A stretch of 64,000 nt of DNA from Streptococcus sp. Marseille-Q0941 (lineage in GTDB: Bacteria; Bacillota; Bacilli; Lactobacillales; Streptococcaceae): contig NZ_CALSFO010000003.1 in the NCBI RefSeq assembly GCF_943736975.1, positions 310,001 to 374,000 of the forward strand, given 5' to 3'. A program made the translations under genes and the position numbers. This document shows positions 8,290-16,249 of the stretch, one piece after another. The notes beneath the pieces are model-generated. The model searched no databases and was not told where the DNA came from. It was given only the letters and a program-made list of their open reading frames with translations. Each line of letters opens with the position of its first letter. Position 1 is the first letter of the stretch.

Positions 8290-9765
8290 ATGGATTTCAT
8301 TATCAATCTGGCCAACGATATCTTTAAACCTATCTTGGCTATGGGTGGCCCAATCATCATGCTGATCATTTTGACAGTATTGGCCTTGCTTTTCGGAGTG
8401 AAATTCTCCAAAGCGCTTGAAGGTGGTATCAAACTTGCTATCGCCCTTACTGGTATCGGTGCGATCATCGGTATGTTGAACGGAGCTTTCTCAGCTTCTC
8501 TTGCAAAATTCGTTGAAAATACTGGTATTCAATTAAACATCACTGACGTTGGTTGGGCACCGCTTGCAACAATCACTTGGGGTTCTGCATGGACACTTTA
8601 CTTCTTGCTCGTGATGTTGATTGTTAACATTGTGATGCTTGCAATGAAGAAAACTGACACACTTGATGTCGATATCTTTGATATCTGGCACTTGTCTATC
8701 ACAGGTCTTTTGATTAAATGGTACGCTGACAACAATGGAGTTAGCCAAGGAGTTTCACTCTTTATCGCGACTGCAGCAGTTGTGCTTGTAGGGGTACTTA
8801 AAATCATCAACTCTGACTTGATGAAACCAACATTTGATGACCTTTTGAACGCACCAAGTTCATCACCAATGACTTCAACTCACATGAACTACATGATGAA
8901 CCCAGTTATCATGGTTTTGGATAAGATTTTTGATAAGTTCTTCCCAGGTCTTGATAAATACGACTTTGACGCTGCTAAATTGAATAAGAGAATCGGTTTC
9001 TGGGGATCTAAATTCTTCATCGGTTTCATCCTTGGTATCGTTATCGGTTTGATGGGAACTCCACATCCAGTTGCTGGAGTTGAAGATGCATCTTCATGGG
9101 AACTTGTTATTAAAGGTTGGTTGTCACTTGGTTTGACTGCCGGTGTCTGCTTGGAGCTCTTCTCACTCATCGGTTCATGGTTCATCGCAGCCGTAGAACC
9201 ACTTTCACAAGGTATTACAAACGTTGCTACTAAACGTCTTCAAGGACGTAAATTCAACATCGGTCTTGACTGGCCATTTATCGCTGGACGTGCTGAAATC
9301 TGGGCTTGTGCCAACGTACTTGCACCAATCATGTTGGTTGAAGCAGTGCTTCTTTCAAATGTCGGAAATGGTATCTTGCCACTTGCTGGTATCATCGCAA
9401 TGGGTGTGACTCCAGCACTCTTGGTAGTTACTCGTGGTAAATTGCTCCGTATGATTATCTTCGGAACACTCTTGTTGCCACTCTTCCTTCTTTCAGGTAC
9501 ACTTATCGCACCATTTGCAACAGAACTTGCTAAAGGTGTAGGTGCCTTCCCAGAAGGTGTAAGCCAAACTCAATTGATTACTCATTCAACTCTTGAAGGA
9601 CCAATCGAAAAACTATTTGGTTGGGCAATTGGTAACGCTACAACTGCTGATATCAAAGCTATCCTTGGCGCATTAGTATTCCTTGTATTCTACGTTGGTA
9701 TCTTTGCATGGTACAGAAAACAAATGATCAAACGTAACGAAGAATACGCAGCAAACGCAAAATAA
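8290..9765 (+). CDS. gatC: PTS EIIC permease, galactitol type
   Basis: A 491-aa polytopic membrane permease with roughly ten hydrophobic segments spread over the whole length, of the galactitol EIIC family (long cytoplasmic loop about residues 180-235, GRAEIWACANV near 335). It transports and phosphorylates the sugar with EIIA/EIIB. Base use is typical of highly expressed streptococcal genes. A terminator hairpin follows, so read-through into the epimerase gene is likely partial. Substrate (galactose versus galactitol) is inferred from neighbours. Confidence 0.9.
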   Translation: MDFIINLANDIFKPILAMGGPIIMLIILTVLALLFGVKFSKALEGGIKLAIALTGIGAIIGMLNGAFSASLAKFVENTGIQLNITDVGWAPLATITWGSAWTLYFLLVMLIVNIVMLAMKKTDTLDVDIFDIWHLSITGLLIKWYADNNGVSQGVSLFIATAAVVLVGVLKIINSDLMKPTFDDLLNAPSSSPMTSTHMNYMMNPVIMVLDKIFDKFFPGLDKYDFDAAKLNKRIGFWGSKFFIGFILGIVIGLMGTPHPVAGVEDASSWELVIKGWLSLGLTAGVCLELFSLIGSWFIAAVEPLSQGITNVATKRLQGRKFNIGLDWPFIAGRAEIWACANVLAPIMLVEAVLLSNVGNGILPLAGIIAMGVTPALLVVTRGKLLRMIIFGTLLLPLFLLSGTLIAPFATELAKGVGAFPEGVSQTQLITHSTLEGPIEKLFGWAIGNATTADIKAILGALVFLVFYVGIFAWYRKQMIKRNEEYAANAK

Positions 9766-9790
9766 TTTGCTCCTAAAAATGTAAATTGTA

Positions 9791-9839
9791 AAAACTAGGT
9801 TGTCAGTTTCCACTATGGAGCAGTCAGCCTAGTTTTTTT
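9791..9839 (+). terminator. Terminator after gatC
   Basis: Stem AAACTAGGTTG pairing with CAGCCTAGTTT across a long loop, then a T7 run. It separates gatABC from the epimerase gene. Confidence 0.75.
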
Positions 9840-9858
9840 GAAAAATGGAGGTATAACC

Positions 9859-10752
9859 GTGATTGAATTAAAATCAGATGATTTACAAGTAGAGTTTCAG
9901 TCTCTAGGAGGAGCGCTATCTTCTATAAAAGATAAAGATGGTGTAGAATATTTGTGGCAGGGGGATCCAACTTATTGGAGTGGACAGGCACCTGTATTAT
10001 TCCCAATTTGTGGGTCAGTTAGAAATGATACTGTCCTATATGACAATGAAGATGGTAGTCAAGTAAAAGGTAAAGTCCCTCGACATGGTTTAGTGAGAAA
10101 AAAAGAATTTGAATTAGTGAACCAAACAGAGGACTCTGTTACATTTGCTATTGAAGATGATGAAGAAATGTATGCAAATTACCCTTATCATTTTCGTTTA
10201 GAAATAACTTATACAGTGACAGGTAAAACCATACGTACAAAGTATGAGATCTATAATAAAGAAGCTGAAAAGAGTATGCCATACTTTATTGGTGGACATC
10301 CTGGTTTTAACTGCCCATTACTTGAAGATGAGGTGTATGAAGATTACTATCTTGAATTTGAAAAGCCAGAGACTTGTACAGTTCCAAAACCATTTCCAGA
10401 AACAGGAATGTTAGACTTTAAAGATAGGAGTTCTTGGTTAGAAAATCAAAAAGAAATAGATTTGAATTACGACCTCTTTAACTACGATGCTGTCACTTTA
10501 GACAACTTAGAATCTCGTTCTGTTTCCTTGAAGTCTCGGAAACATGATAAAGGTGTAAAACTACATTTTGAAGAGTTTCCAAATTTAATCGTATGGTCAA
10601 CGCTTAATAAAGGTCCTTTCATCGCCTTGGAACCATGGTCAGGTTTGTCTACTTCGCTCGAAGAAAGAGATAGACTGGAAGATAAGAAAGGTGTTAAAGT
10701 TTTGAAACCTGGCCACATTGATCACCTTGGATTTGATATTGAGATTTTATAA
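9859..10752 (+). CDS. lacX: Aldose 1-epimerase family protein (LacX/GalM-like)
   Basis: A 297-aa beta-sandwich epimerase of the GalM superfamily, interconverting anomers of hexoses or their phosphates. Recognisable parts are the GGALSSI turn near residue 18, the RHG segment (KVPRHGLVR, about 73-81) and GGHPGFN near 146. The start is GTG at 9859 behind GGAGG; the longer frame from 9838 would start inside the terminator T tract. LacX homologues accompany tagatose pathway genes in other streptococci and lactococci, as here. Confidence 0.85.
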   Translation: MIELKSDDLQVEFQSLGGALSSIKDKDGVEYLWQGDPTYWSGQAPVLFPICGSVRNDTVLYDNEDGSQVKGKVPRHGLVRKKEFELVNQTEDSVTFAIEDDEEMYANYPYHFRLEITYTVTGKTIRTKYEIYNKEAEKSMPYFIGGHPGFNCPLLEDEVYEDYYLEFEKPETCTVPKPFPETGMLDFKDRSSWLENQKEIDLNYDLFNYDAVTLDNLESRSVSLKSRKHDKGVKLHFEEFPNLIVWSTLNKGPFIALEPWSGLSTSLEERDRLEDKKGVKVLKPGHIDHLGFDIEIL

Positions 10753-10780
10753 AAAAATAAACAAAAACAAACATAAAATG

Positions 10781-10809
10781 TTGACTTTTCCAACTAATAG
10801 TAGTATATT
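10781..10809 (+). promoter_or_regulatory. Promoter of lacABCD
   Basis: TTGACT at 10781-10786 and TATATT at 10804-10809, spacer 17 bp. It leaves a leader of nearly 200 nt before lacA, in which a second TATAAT-like box occurs at about 10989. Confidence 0.75.
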
Positions 10810-10824
10810 ATGTTTATAAAGAAC

Positions 10825-10848
10825 AATTTGTGTTTATTTTAACAAATT
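10825..10848 (+). promoter_or_regulatory. LacR operator candidate downstream of the lacA promoter
   Basis: Inverted repeat AATTTGT (10825-10831) / ACAAATT (10842-10848), enclosing TGTTTATTTTAACA. It lies at the expected transcription start. Another A/C-rich AACAAAAACAAACA stretch sits just upstream of the -35 box at about 10760. Roadblock-type repression by the DeoR regulator is inferred. Confidence 0.55.
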
Positions 10849-11011
10849 TATTGTTTTAGTTTTTCTCTGAAGAAAACTCGTTAAGAATGAAAGATGTAAT
10901 TTATTCTTAATTAAAATATTGTCAAAAAACTACTAGTAACTTTTTTGAATGGGTGTTTTTAACTGAAATCAAAAATGTATACTAGTCTATAATAAAAAAG
11001 GAGTATACAAT

Positions 11012-11437
11012 ATGTCTATTGTTATTGGTGCAGATGCTGCAGGTTTAAGATTGAAAGAAGTTGTAAAAGACTTCTTGGAAAAAGAAAACTTCCACGTTGT
11101 GGATGTTACAGCAGAAGGTCAAGACTTCGTTGATGTAACTCTCGCGGTTGCTGAAGAAGTCAAGAAAGAAGAACAAAACCTTGGTATTGTAATCGATGCT
11201 TATGGTGCAGGTCCATTTATGGTAGCAACTAAGATTAAAGGAATGGTTGCTGCCGAAGTTTCTGATGAACGTTCAGCTTACATGACTCGCGGTCACAACA
11301 ACTCACGTATGATTACGATTGGAGCTCAACTTGTTGGGGACGAATTGGCTAAAAACATTGCTAAAGGCTTTGTAAATGGTAAGTATGACGGCGGTCGTCA
11401 CCAAATTAGGGTCGACATGTTGAACAAAATGTGCTAA
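11012..11437 (+). CDS. lacA: Galactose-6-phosphate isomerase subunit LacA
   Basis: A 141-aa subunit of the RpiB/LacA/LacB fold. With LacB it forms the heteromeric enzyme converting D-galactose-6-phosphate to D-tagatose-6-phosphate. The N-terminus [16 protein letters not shown] and the [10 protein letters not shown] loop are typical of LacA. It is the first gene of lacABCD, preceded by AAAAAGGAG. Confidence 0.95.
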   Translation: MSIVIGADAAGLRLKEVVKDFLEKENFHVVDVTAEGQDFVDVTLAVAEEVKKEEQNLGIVIDAYGAGPFMVATKIKGMVAAEVSDERSAYMTRGHNNSRMITIGAQLVGDELAKNIAKGFVNGKYDGGRHQIRVDMLNKMC

Positions 11438-11466
11438 TTTTGATATTGAATGAAAGGTAAGATAAA

Positions 11467-11982
11467 ATGAGAATTGCAATCGGATGTGACCACATCGTAA
11501 CAAATGAAAAAATGGCGGTTTCAGAATTTTTGAAATCAAAAGGACATGAAGTCATCGACTTTGGTACTTATGACCATGCTCGTACACACTACCCTATTTT
11601 TGGAAAAAAAGTTGGTGAAGCAGTAGTCAGCGGCCAAGCTGACCTTGGTGTATGTATTTGTGGTACAGGTGTAGGTATCAATAACGCAGTTAACAAAGTT
11701 CCAGGTGTTCGTTCAGCATTAGTTCGTGATATGACAACAGCTCTTTATGCTAAAGAACAATTGAATGCAAACGTAATTGGATTTGGTGGTAAAATCACTG
11801 GTGAATTGCTCATGTGTGATATCATTGAAGCGTTCATCAACGCTGAATACAAACCATCTGAAGAAAACAAAAAGTTGATCGCTAAAATCCAACACGTAGA
11901 AACTCATAACGATCATCAAATGGATGCCAACTTCTTTACAGAATTCCTTGAAAAATGGGATCGTGGTGAATACCACGACTAA
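11467..11982 (+). CDS. lacB: Galactose-6-phosphate isomerase subunit LacB
   Basis: A 171-aa partner of LacA. It shows the conserved start [15 protein letters not shown], the catalytic-cysteine-type loop [14 protein letters not shown] near residues 65-78, and a histidine-rich C-terminal segment ([15 protein letters not shown]). It follows lacA after 29 bp and precedes lacC by 10 bp. Confidence 0.95.
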   Translation: MRIAIGCDHIVTNEKMAVSEFLKSKGHEVIDFGTYDHARTHYPIFGKKVGEAVVSGQADLGVCICGTGVGINNAVNKVPGVRSALVRDMTTALYAKEQLNANVIGFGGKITGELLMCDIIEAFINAEYKPSEENKKLIAKIQHVETHNDHQMDANFFTEFLEKWDRGEYHD

Positions 11983-11992
11983 GAGGTGACTT

Positions 11993-12922
11993 ATGATTCT
12001 AACGGTCACTATGAACCCATCCATTGATATTTCATATCCTTTGGATGAGTTGAAAATTGACACTGTCAACCGTGTTGTAGATGTTACAAAAACGGCTGGT
12101 GGTAAAGGTTTAAATGTTACACGAGTTCTATCTGAATTTGGAGACTCAGTAGTTGCGACTGGACTTGTTGGTGGGAAACTTGGTGAATTTCTAGTAGAAA
12201 ATATTGATGATAAAGTAAGTAAACGTTTCTTCTCGATCCAAGGAGAAACACGCAACTGTATCGCAATTCTACATGGAGAAAACCAAACAGAAATTCTTGA
12301 GAAAGGTCCTGAAGTTCAAGAAAAAGAAGGCCTAGATTTTCTTCATCATTTCAAAGAGCTTTTGGAAAGTATTGAAGTAGTTGCTATTTCAGGAAGCCTT
12401 CCAGCTGGACTTCCAGTTGATTACTATGCGAGTTTGGTTGAACTTGCTAATCAAGCAGGGAAACCTGTAGTATTGGACTGTTCAGGCGCTGCACTTCAGG
12501 CTGTTCTTGAATCTCCACATAAACCAACAGTTATCAAACCAAATAATGAAGAGTTGTCTCAACTTTTAGGAAGAGAAATTTCTAAAGACTTGGATGAGCT
12601 AAAAGAAGTTCTTCAAGAACCATTATTTGATGGAATCGAGTGGATTATCGTTTCATTAGGCGCTAATGGTGCCTTTGCAAAACACGGTGATACATTCTAT
12701 AAAGTAGATATTCCAAGAATCCAAGTTGTAAACCCAGTTGGTTCGGGTGATTCTACTGTAGCAGGGATTTCTTCAGGTCTTTTTCATAAAGAATCAGATC
12801 AAGAACTCTTGACTAAGGCTAATGTCCTTGGTATGCTTAATGCTCAAGAAAAAATGACCGGTCATGTCAATATGGCCAACTATCAAGGTCTATACGACCA
12901 ATTAATTGTAAAAGAGGTATAA
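11993..12922 (+). CDS. lacC: Tagatose-6-phosphate kinase
   Basis: A 309-aa PfkB-family kinase phosphorylating tagatose-6-phosphate to tagatose-1,6-bisphosphate with ATP. The N-terminal signature [11 protein letters not shown] is near residues 34-44, and the C-terminal PfkB signature with the catalytic base, [12 protein letters not shown], is near 248-259. It starts ten bases after lacB and ends one base before lacD, so it is translationally coupled. Confidence 0.95.
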   Translation: MILTVTMNPSIDISYPLDELKIDTVNRVVDVTKTAGGKGLNVTRVLSEFGDSVVATGLVGGKLGEFLVENIDDKVSKRFFSIQGETRNCIAILHGENQTEILEKGPEVQEKEGLDFLHHFKELLESIEVVAISGSLPAGLPVDYYASLVELANQAGKPVVLDCSGAALQAVLESPHKPTVIKPNNEELSQLLGREISKDLDELKEVLQEPLFDGIEWIIVSLGANGAFAKHGDTFYKVDIPRIQVVNPVGSGDSTVAGISSGLFHKESDQELLTKANVLGMLNAQEKMTGHVNMANYQGLYDQLIVKEV

Positions 12923-12923
12923 A

Positions 12924-13904
12924 ATGGTTTTAACAGAAAATAAACGCGCTTGCATGCAAAAACTCTCAGATGAGAATGGTATCATCTCAGCCCTTGCTTT
13001 TGACCAACGTGGTGCTTTGAAACGCCTCATGGCTCAATATCAAACAGAAGAGCCAACAGTAGCTCAAATGGAAGAATTGAAAGTATTGGTTGCAGATGAA
13101 TTGACGAAATACGCTTCATCTATGCTTCTTGATCCTGAGTATGGACTTCCTGCTACTAAAGCTCTTGATCCAAATGCTGGTCTTCTTCTTGCTTATGAAA
13201 AGACTGGATACGACACTACAAGCACAAAACGTTTGCCTGACTGCTTGGATGTTTGGTCTGCAAAACGCATCAAAGAACAAGGTGCAGATGCTGTTAAGTT
13301 CTTGCTTTACTATGACGTAGATAGCTCTGACGAATTGAACCAACAAAAACAAGCTTACATCGAACGCATCGGTTCTGAGTGTGTGGCTGAAGACATTCCA
13401 TTCTTCCTTGAAATCTTGGCTTACGATGAAAAGATTGCAGACGCAGGTTCTGCTGAATACGCTAAAGTAAAACCACACAAGGTTATTGGTGCGATGAAAG
13501 TCTTCTCAGACCCACGTTTCAACATTGATGTCTTGAAAGTGGAAGTTCCAGTTAACGTGAAATACGTTGAAGGATTTGGAGATGGTGAAATCGTTTATAC
13601 ACGTGAAGAAGCTGCAGCCTTCTTCAAAGCTCAAGACGAGGCTACTAACTTGCCATACATCTACTTGAGTGCAGGTGTATCAGCTAAGCTTTTCCAAGAA
13701 ACTCTTGTATTTGCCCACGAATCAGGTGCAAACTTTAACGGTGTTCTTTGCGGACGCGCAACATGGGCTGGTTCAGTTGAAGCATACATCAAAGACGGTG
13801 AAGCAGCAGCTCGCGAATGGCTTCGTACAACTGGTTTCGAGAACATTGATGAACTCAACAAAGTTCTTAAAACAACAGCAACTTCATGGACTGAACGTGT
13901 GTAA
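12924..13904 (+). CDS. lacD: Tagatose-1,6-bisphosphate aldolase
   Basis: A 326-aa class I (Schiff-base) aldolase of the LacD family, cleaving tagatose-1,6-bisphosphate into dihydroxyacetone phosphate and glyceraldehyde-3-phosphate. Supporting features are full family length, [13 protein letters not shown] near residue 20, and the KVEVPVNV strand near residue 205 that holds the lysine region. It is the last gene of the operon. No lacTFEG genes follow, so this cluster lacks a lactose PTS and phospho-beta-galactosidase. Confidence 0.95.
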   Translation: MVLTENKRACMQKLSDENGIISALAFDQRGALKRLMAQYQTEEPTVAQMEELKVLVADELTKYASSMLLDPEYGLPATKALDPNAGLLLAYEKTGYDTTSTKRLPDCLDVWSAKRIKEQGADAVKFLLYYDVDSSDELNQQKQAYIERIGSECVAEDIPFFLEILAYDEKIADAGSAEYAKVKPHKVIGAMKVFSDPRFNIDVLKVEVPVNVKYVEGFGDGEIVYTREEAAAFFKAQDEATNLPYIYLSAGVSAKLFQETLVFAHESGANFNGVLCGRATWAGSVEAYIKDGEAAAREWLRTTGFENIDELNKVLKTTATSWTERV

Positions 13905-13934
13905 ACTCCACTTTAATATCATTACAAAAATAAA

Positions 13935-13962
13935 AAAAGTCTCACCATTGGTGAGACTTTTT
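13935..13962. terminator. Bidirectional terminator between lacD and lacR
   Basis: AAAGTCTCACC-AT-TGGTGAGACTTT, a near-perfect stem with A and T runs on either side. It serves both convergent genes. Confidence 0.9.
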
Positions 13963-14728
13963 AAGGTGTCGATTGAATAATATTTGTCTGTTTGGACAAG
14001 GCTTTTAGGGTTTCTTGACTCAGTTTTGAATCTGAAATAATCGTATCAATATCAGCAATGTTATAGAACGTGTAAAAATCAAACTTATCAAACTTACTAT
14101 GGTCAGCTAAGAGAATTTTTTTGTTGGCATTTTTTAATGCTAGTTTTTGAACTTCGCCTTCATCTTCGCTAAAAGTAGCAATAGCTTGGTCTTTAATGCC
14201 ATTACAACTAACAAAAGCTTTAGAAAATTGAAGACTATCAATATCCTGGAGCGTTAAGGTTCCGACAAAGGCTCCGGTGATTTCCCGATAATTTCCACCA
14301 ATTAAAATTAAATCAGTCAATTTTCGTTCATTCAAAATAATGAAAACTGGAAGACTATTTGTTACGACTCTAATATTATCAATTGGAAGTTCGCGAGCAA
14401 AGAACTCGAGAGTAGTCCCAGGACCGATAAAGATGGTTTCTCTTTCTTCAACTAAATGGCCAGCAAAGCGAGCAATTTCTTGTTTTTCGGCGATTTGTAA
14501 ACCTTGTTTTTCGATGTTAGAGCGTTCATTTGCCAAAAAAGAACCAGAACGAAGCTTTTCGGCACCTCCATGAACTCGAACAAGTAGATCCTTGTCAGCC
14601 AGTTCTTGTAGATAACGCCGAGCAGTCATATCTGAGATATCTAAACGATTCATTATCTCTTTAACAGTGATTGTACCTTTGGTATTTACAATCTCTAAAA
14701 TCATATCAAGTTTTTCTTGTTTTAGCAT
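13961..14728 (-). CDS. lacR: DeoR-family transcriptional repressor (LacR-like)
   Basis: A 255-aa regulator with an N-terminal DeoR helix-turn-helix (TVKEIMNRLDISDMTARRYL, about 20-39) and the ribose-isomerase-like effector domain (GPGTTLEFFARE near 102, GGNYR near 145). Members at tagatose clusters sense tagatose-6-phosphate and repress lac operons. It converges on lacD. Its promoter region contains TGTTTTTGTTTATTTTTGTT-like sequence resembling the operators at 7304 and 10825, so autoregulation is plausible. Confidence 0.88.
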   Translation of the reverse strand: MLKQEKLDMILEIVNTKGTITVKEIMNRLDISDMTARRYLQELADKDLLVRVHGGAEKLRSGSFLANERSNIEKQGLQIAEKQEIARFAGHLVEERETIFIGPGTTLEFFARELPIDNIRVVTNSLPVFIILNERKLTDLILIGGNYREITGAFVGTLTLQDIDSLQFSKAFVSCNGIKDQAIATFSEDEGEVQKLALKNANKKILLADHSKFDKFDFYTFYNIADIDTIISDSKLSQETLKALSKQTNIIQSTP

Positions 14729-14752
14729 TGAATCACCCCCATATCTAATATT

Positions 14753-14781
14753 ATTTTATCATATTTTAAACATCTAATCAA
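14753..14781 (-). promoter_or_regulatory. Promoter of lacR
   Basis: On the minus strand TTGATT (plus 14776-14781) and TAAAAT (plus 14753-14758), spacer 17 bp. T-rich TGTTT repeats lie just upstream. Confidence 0.7.
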
Positions 14782-14808
14782 CATAAAGAACAAAAATAAA
14801 CAAAAACA

Positions 14809-14846
14809 AAAACATCTGTGTTTGTTTTTAACTCAGATGTTTTTTC
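14809..14846 (-). terminator. Terminator after nrdF
   Basis: Stem AACATCTG (14811-14818) / CAGATGTT (14834-14841) between the nrdF stop and the lacR promoter. It has T-rich flanks on both strands. Confidence 0.65.
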
Positions 14847-14854
14847 ATTTATAT

Positions 14855-15817
14855 TTAGTCTAATCCGTAGTTATAATCATCGTCCTGCATCGCTTCAACT
14901 TCACCAAGTAAATATCCATTACCAACTTGAGAGAAGAAGTCGTGGTTAGATGTTCCAGTTGAAATTCCATTCATAACAATTGGGTTTACATCGTCAGCTG
15001 AGTCAGGGAAGAGAGGATCTTGACCTAGATTCATAAGAGCTTTATTGGCATTGTAGCGAAGGAAAGTCTTGACTTCTTCAGTCCACCCAACACCGTCATA
15101 AAGGCTTTCTGTATAACCTTCTTCATTTTCATAAAGCGTGTAAAGAAGGTCGTACATCCATTCTTTTAATTTTTCTTGCTCTTCTTCAGGTAACTCATTG
15201 AATCCAAGTTGGAATTTATAACCAATGTAGGTTCCGTGAACTGACTCGTCACGAATGATGAGTTTGATGATTTCAGCAACGTTAGCCAACTTGTTATTTC
15301 CTAGATAGTAGAGTGGAGTAAAGAAACCAGAGTAGAAGAGGAAGGTTTCAAGGAATACACTAGCTACTTTCTTTTCAAGTGGAGTTCCATTAAGGTAAAT
15401 TTCATTAATGATTTGTGCTTTTTTCTGAAGATATGGGTTTGTATTCGTCCATTCAAAGATTTCTTCAATCTCAGACTTGGTGTTCAAGGTTGAAAAAATA
15501 GAAGAATAAGATTTAGCATGGACAGATTCCATAAATTGAATATTGTTAAAAACAGCTTCTTCGTGAGGAGTACGAATATCGGCACGGAGAGCATTTACCC
15601 CAGTTTCAGACTGCATGGTATCCAAAAGTGTCAAACCACCAAAGACTTTTCCTACCAAGTCTTTTTCTTTGTTTGAAAGTTTTCTCCAGTCGTCTAGGTC
15701 ATTTGACAAGGGGATACGAGTGTCGAGCCAGAATTGCTCCGTCAACTTTTCCCAAGTTGATTTGTCGATGACATCTTCGATGGCATTCCAGTTAATGGCT
15801 TTGTAGTAAGTTTGCAT
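14855..15817 (-). CDS. nrdF: Class Ib ribonucleotide reductase, small (radical) subunit
   Basis: A 320-aa ferritin-like diiron/dimanganese protein that generates the tyrosyl radical used by NrdE. Metal-ligand segments are visible: ESVHAKSYSSIF near residue 95 (Glu, His and the radical Tyr), FLETFLFYSGF near 155, and RDESVHGTYIG near 190. It is last in a leftward nrdH-nrdE-orf-nrdF unit. The flavodoxin NrdI that activates the Mn centre is not encoded in this window. Confidence 0.95.
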   Translation of the reverse strand: MQTYYKAINWNAIEDVIDKSTWEKLTEQFWLDTRIPLSNDLDDWRKLSNKEKDLVGKVFGGLTLLDTMQSETGVNALRADIRTPHEEAVFNNIQFMESVHAKSYSSIFSTLNTKSEIEEIFEWTNTNPYLQKKAQIINEIYLNGTPLEKKVASVFLETFLFYSGFFTPLYYLGNNKLANVAEIIKLIIRDESVHGTYIGYKFQLGFNELPEEEQEKLKEWMYDLLYTLYENEEGYTESLYDGVGWTEEVKTFLRYNANKALMNLGQDPLFPDSADDVNPIVMNGISTGTSNHDFFSQVGNGYLLGEVEAMQDDDYNYGLD

Positions 15818-15847
15818 TTTGTAAAAATCCTTTTGAATTAATCATTC

Positions 15848-16225
15848 TTAGTGGCTATCTAAAAGTTCTTTCATAGAATTGTTATATTCTTCATCAATAT
15901 CGTCTGTACTTTGATTGTTTTCTTTTCTAATTTGTACTTCGGTTAAGTACTCATCCGTTTTTTGTTGAATCATTTGTTTATTTTCGTCGTTTGGTGAGTT
16001 TATATTCTTGTTAGTTTGAAGTTTAGAAAGGAAATGTTTATATATTTTTTGAAAACTGACAGTTGCTATTGCACCTAGAGCAGTCCCCAAAGAAAGAAGT
16101 ATGACTGTTAGAGAAGCAGCTGCTTTTTTAGGTCCACCCCATAATTTTGTAAGTTGAGCCATTCTAGCATAATCCCATTTAACATCTTTTATAATTTTAA
16201 TAGACTCTAAAATTAAATTTTTCAT
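15848..16225 (-). CDS. Unknown single-pass membrane protein inside the nrd operon
   Basis: A 125-aa protein I do not recognise. Residues 1-33 are basic and amphipathic (with WGGPKK near 29-34), residues about 35-60 form one hydrophobic helix rich in Ala/Gly/Leu, and the rest is a polar Asn/Gln/Lys/Glu-rich tail. It starts 24 bp after the nrdE stop and ends 30 bp before the nrdF start, in the same direction, so it is co-transcribed. It is not NrdI-like: there is no flavodoxin phosphate loop and it has a membrane segment. A helper of reductase assembly or a recent insertion are both possible. Confidence 0.7.
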   Translation of the reverse strand: MKNLILESIKIIKDVKWDYARMAQLTKLWGGPKKAAASLTVILLSLGTALGAIATVSFQKIYKHFLSKLQTNKNINSPNDENKQMIQQKTDEYLTEVQIRKENNQSTDDIDEEYNNSMKELLDSH

Positions 16226-16249
16226 GTTAGTTACCTCAGTGAGACTTCG

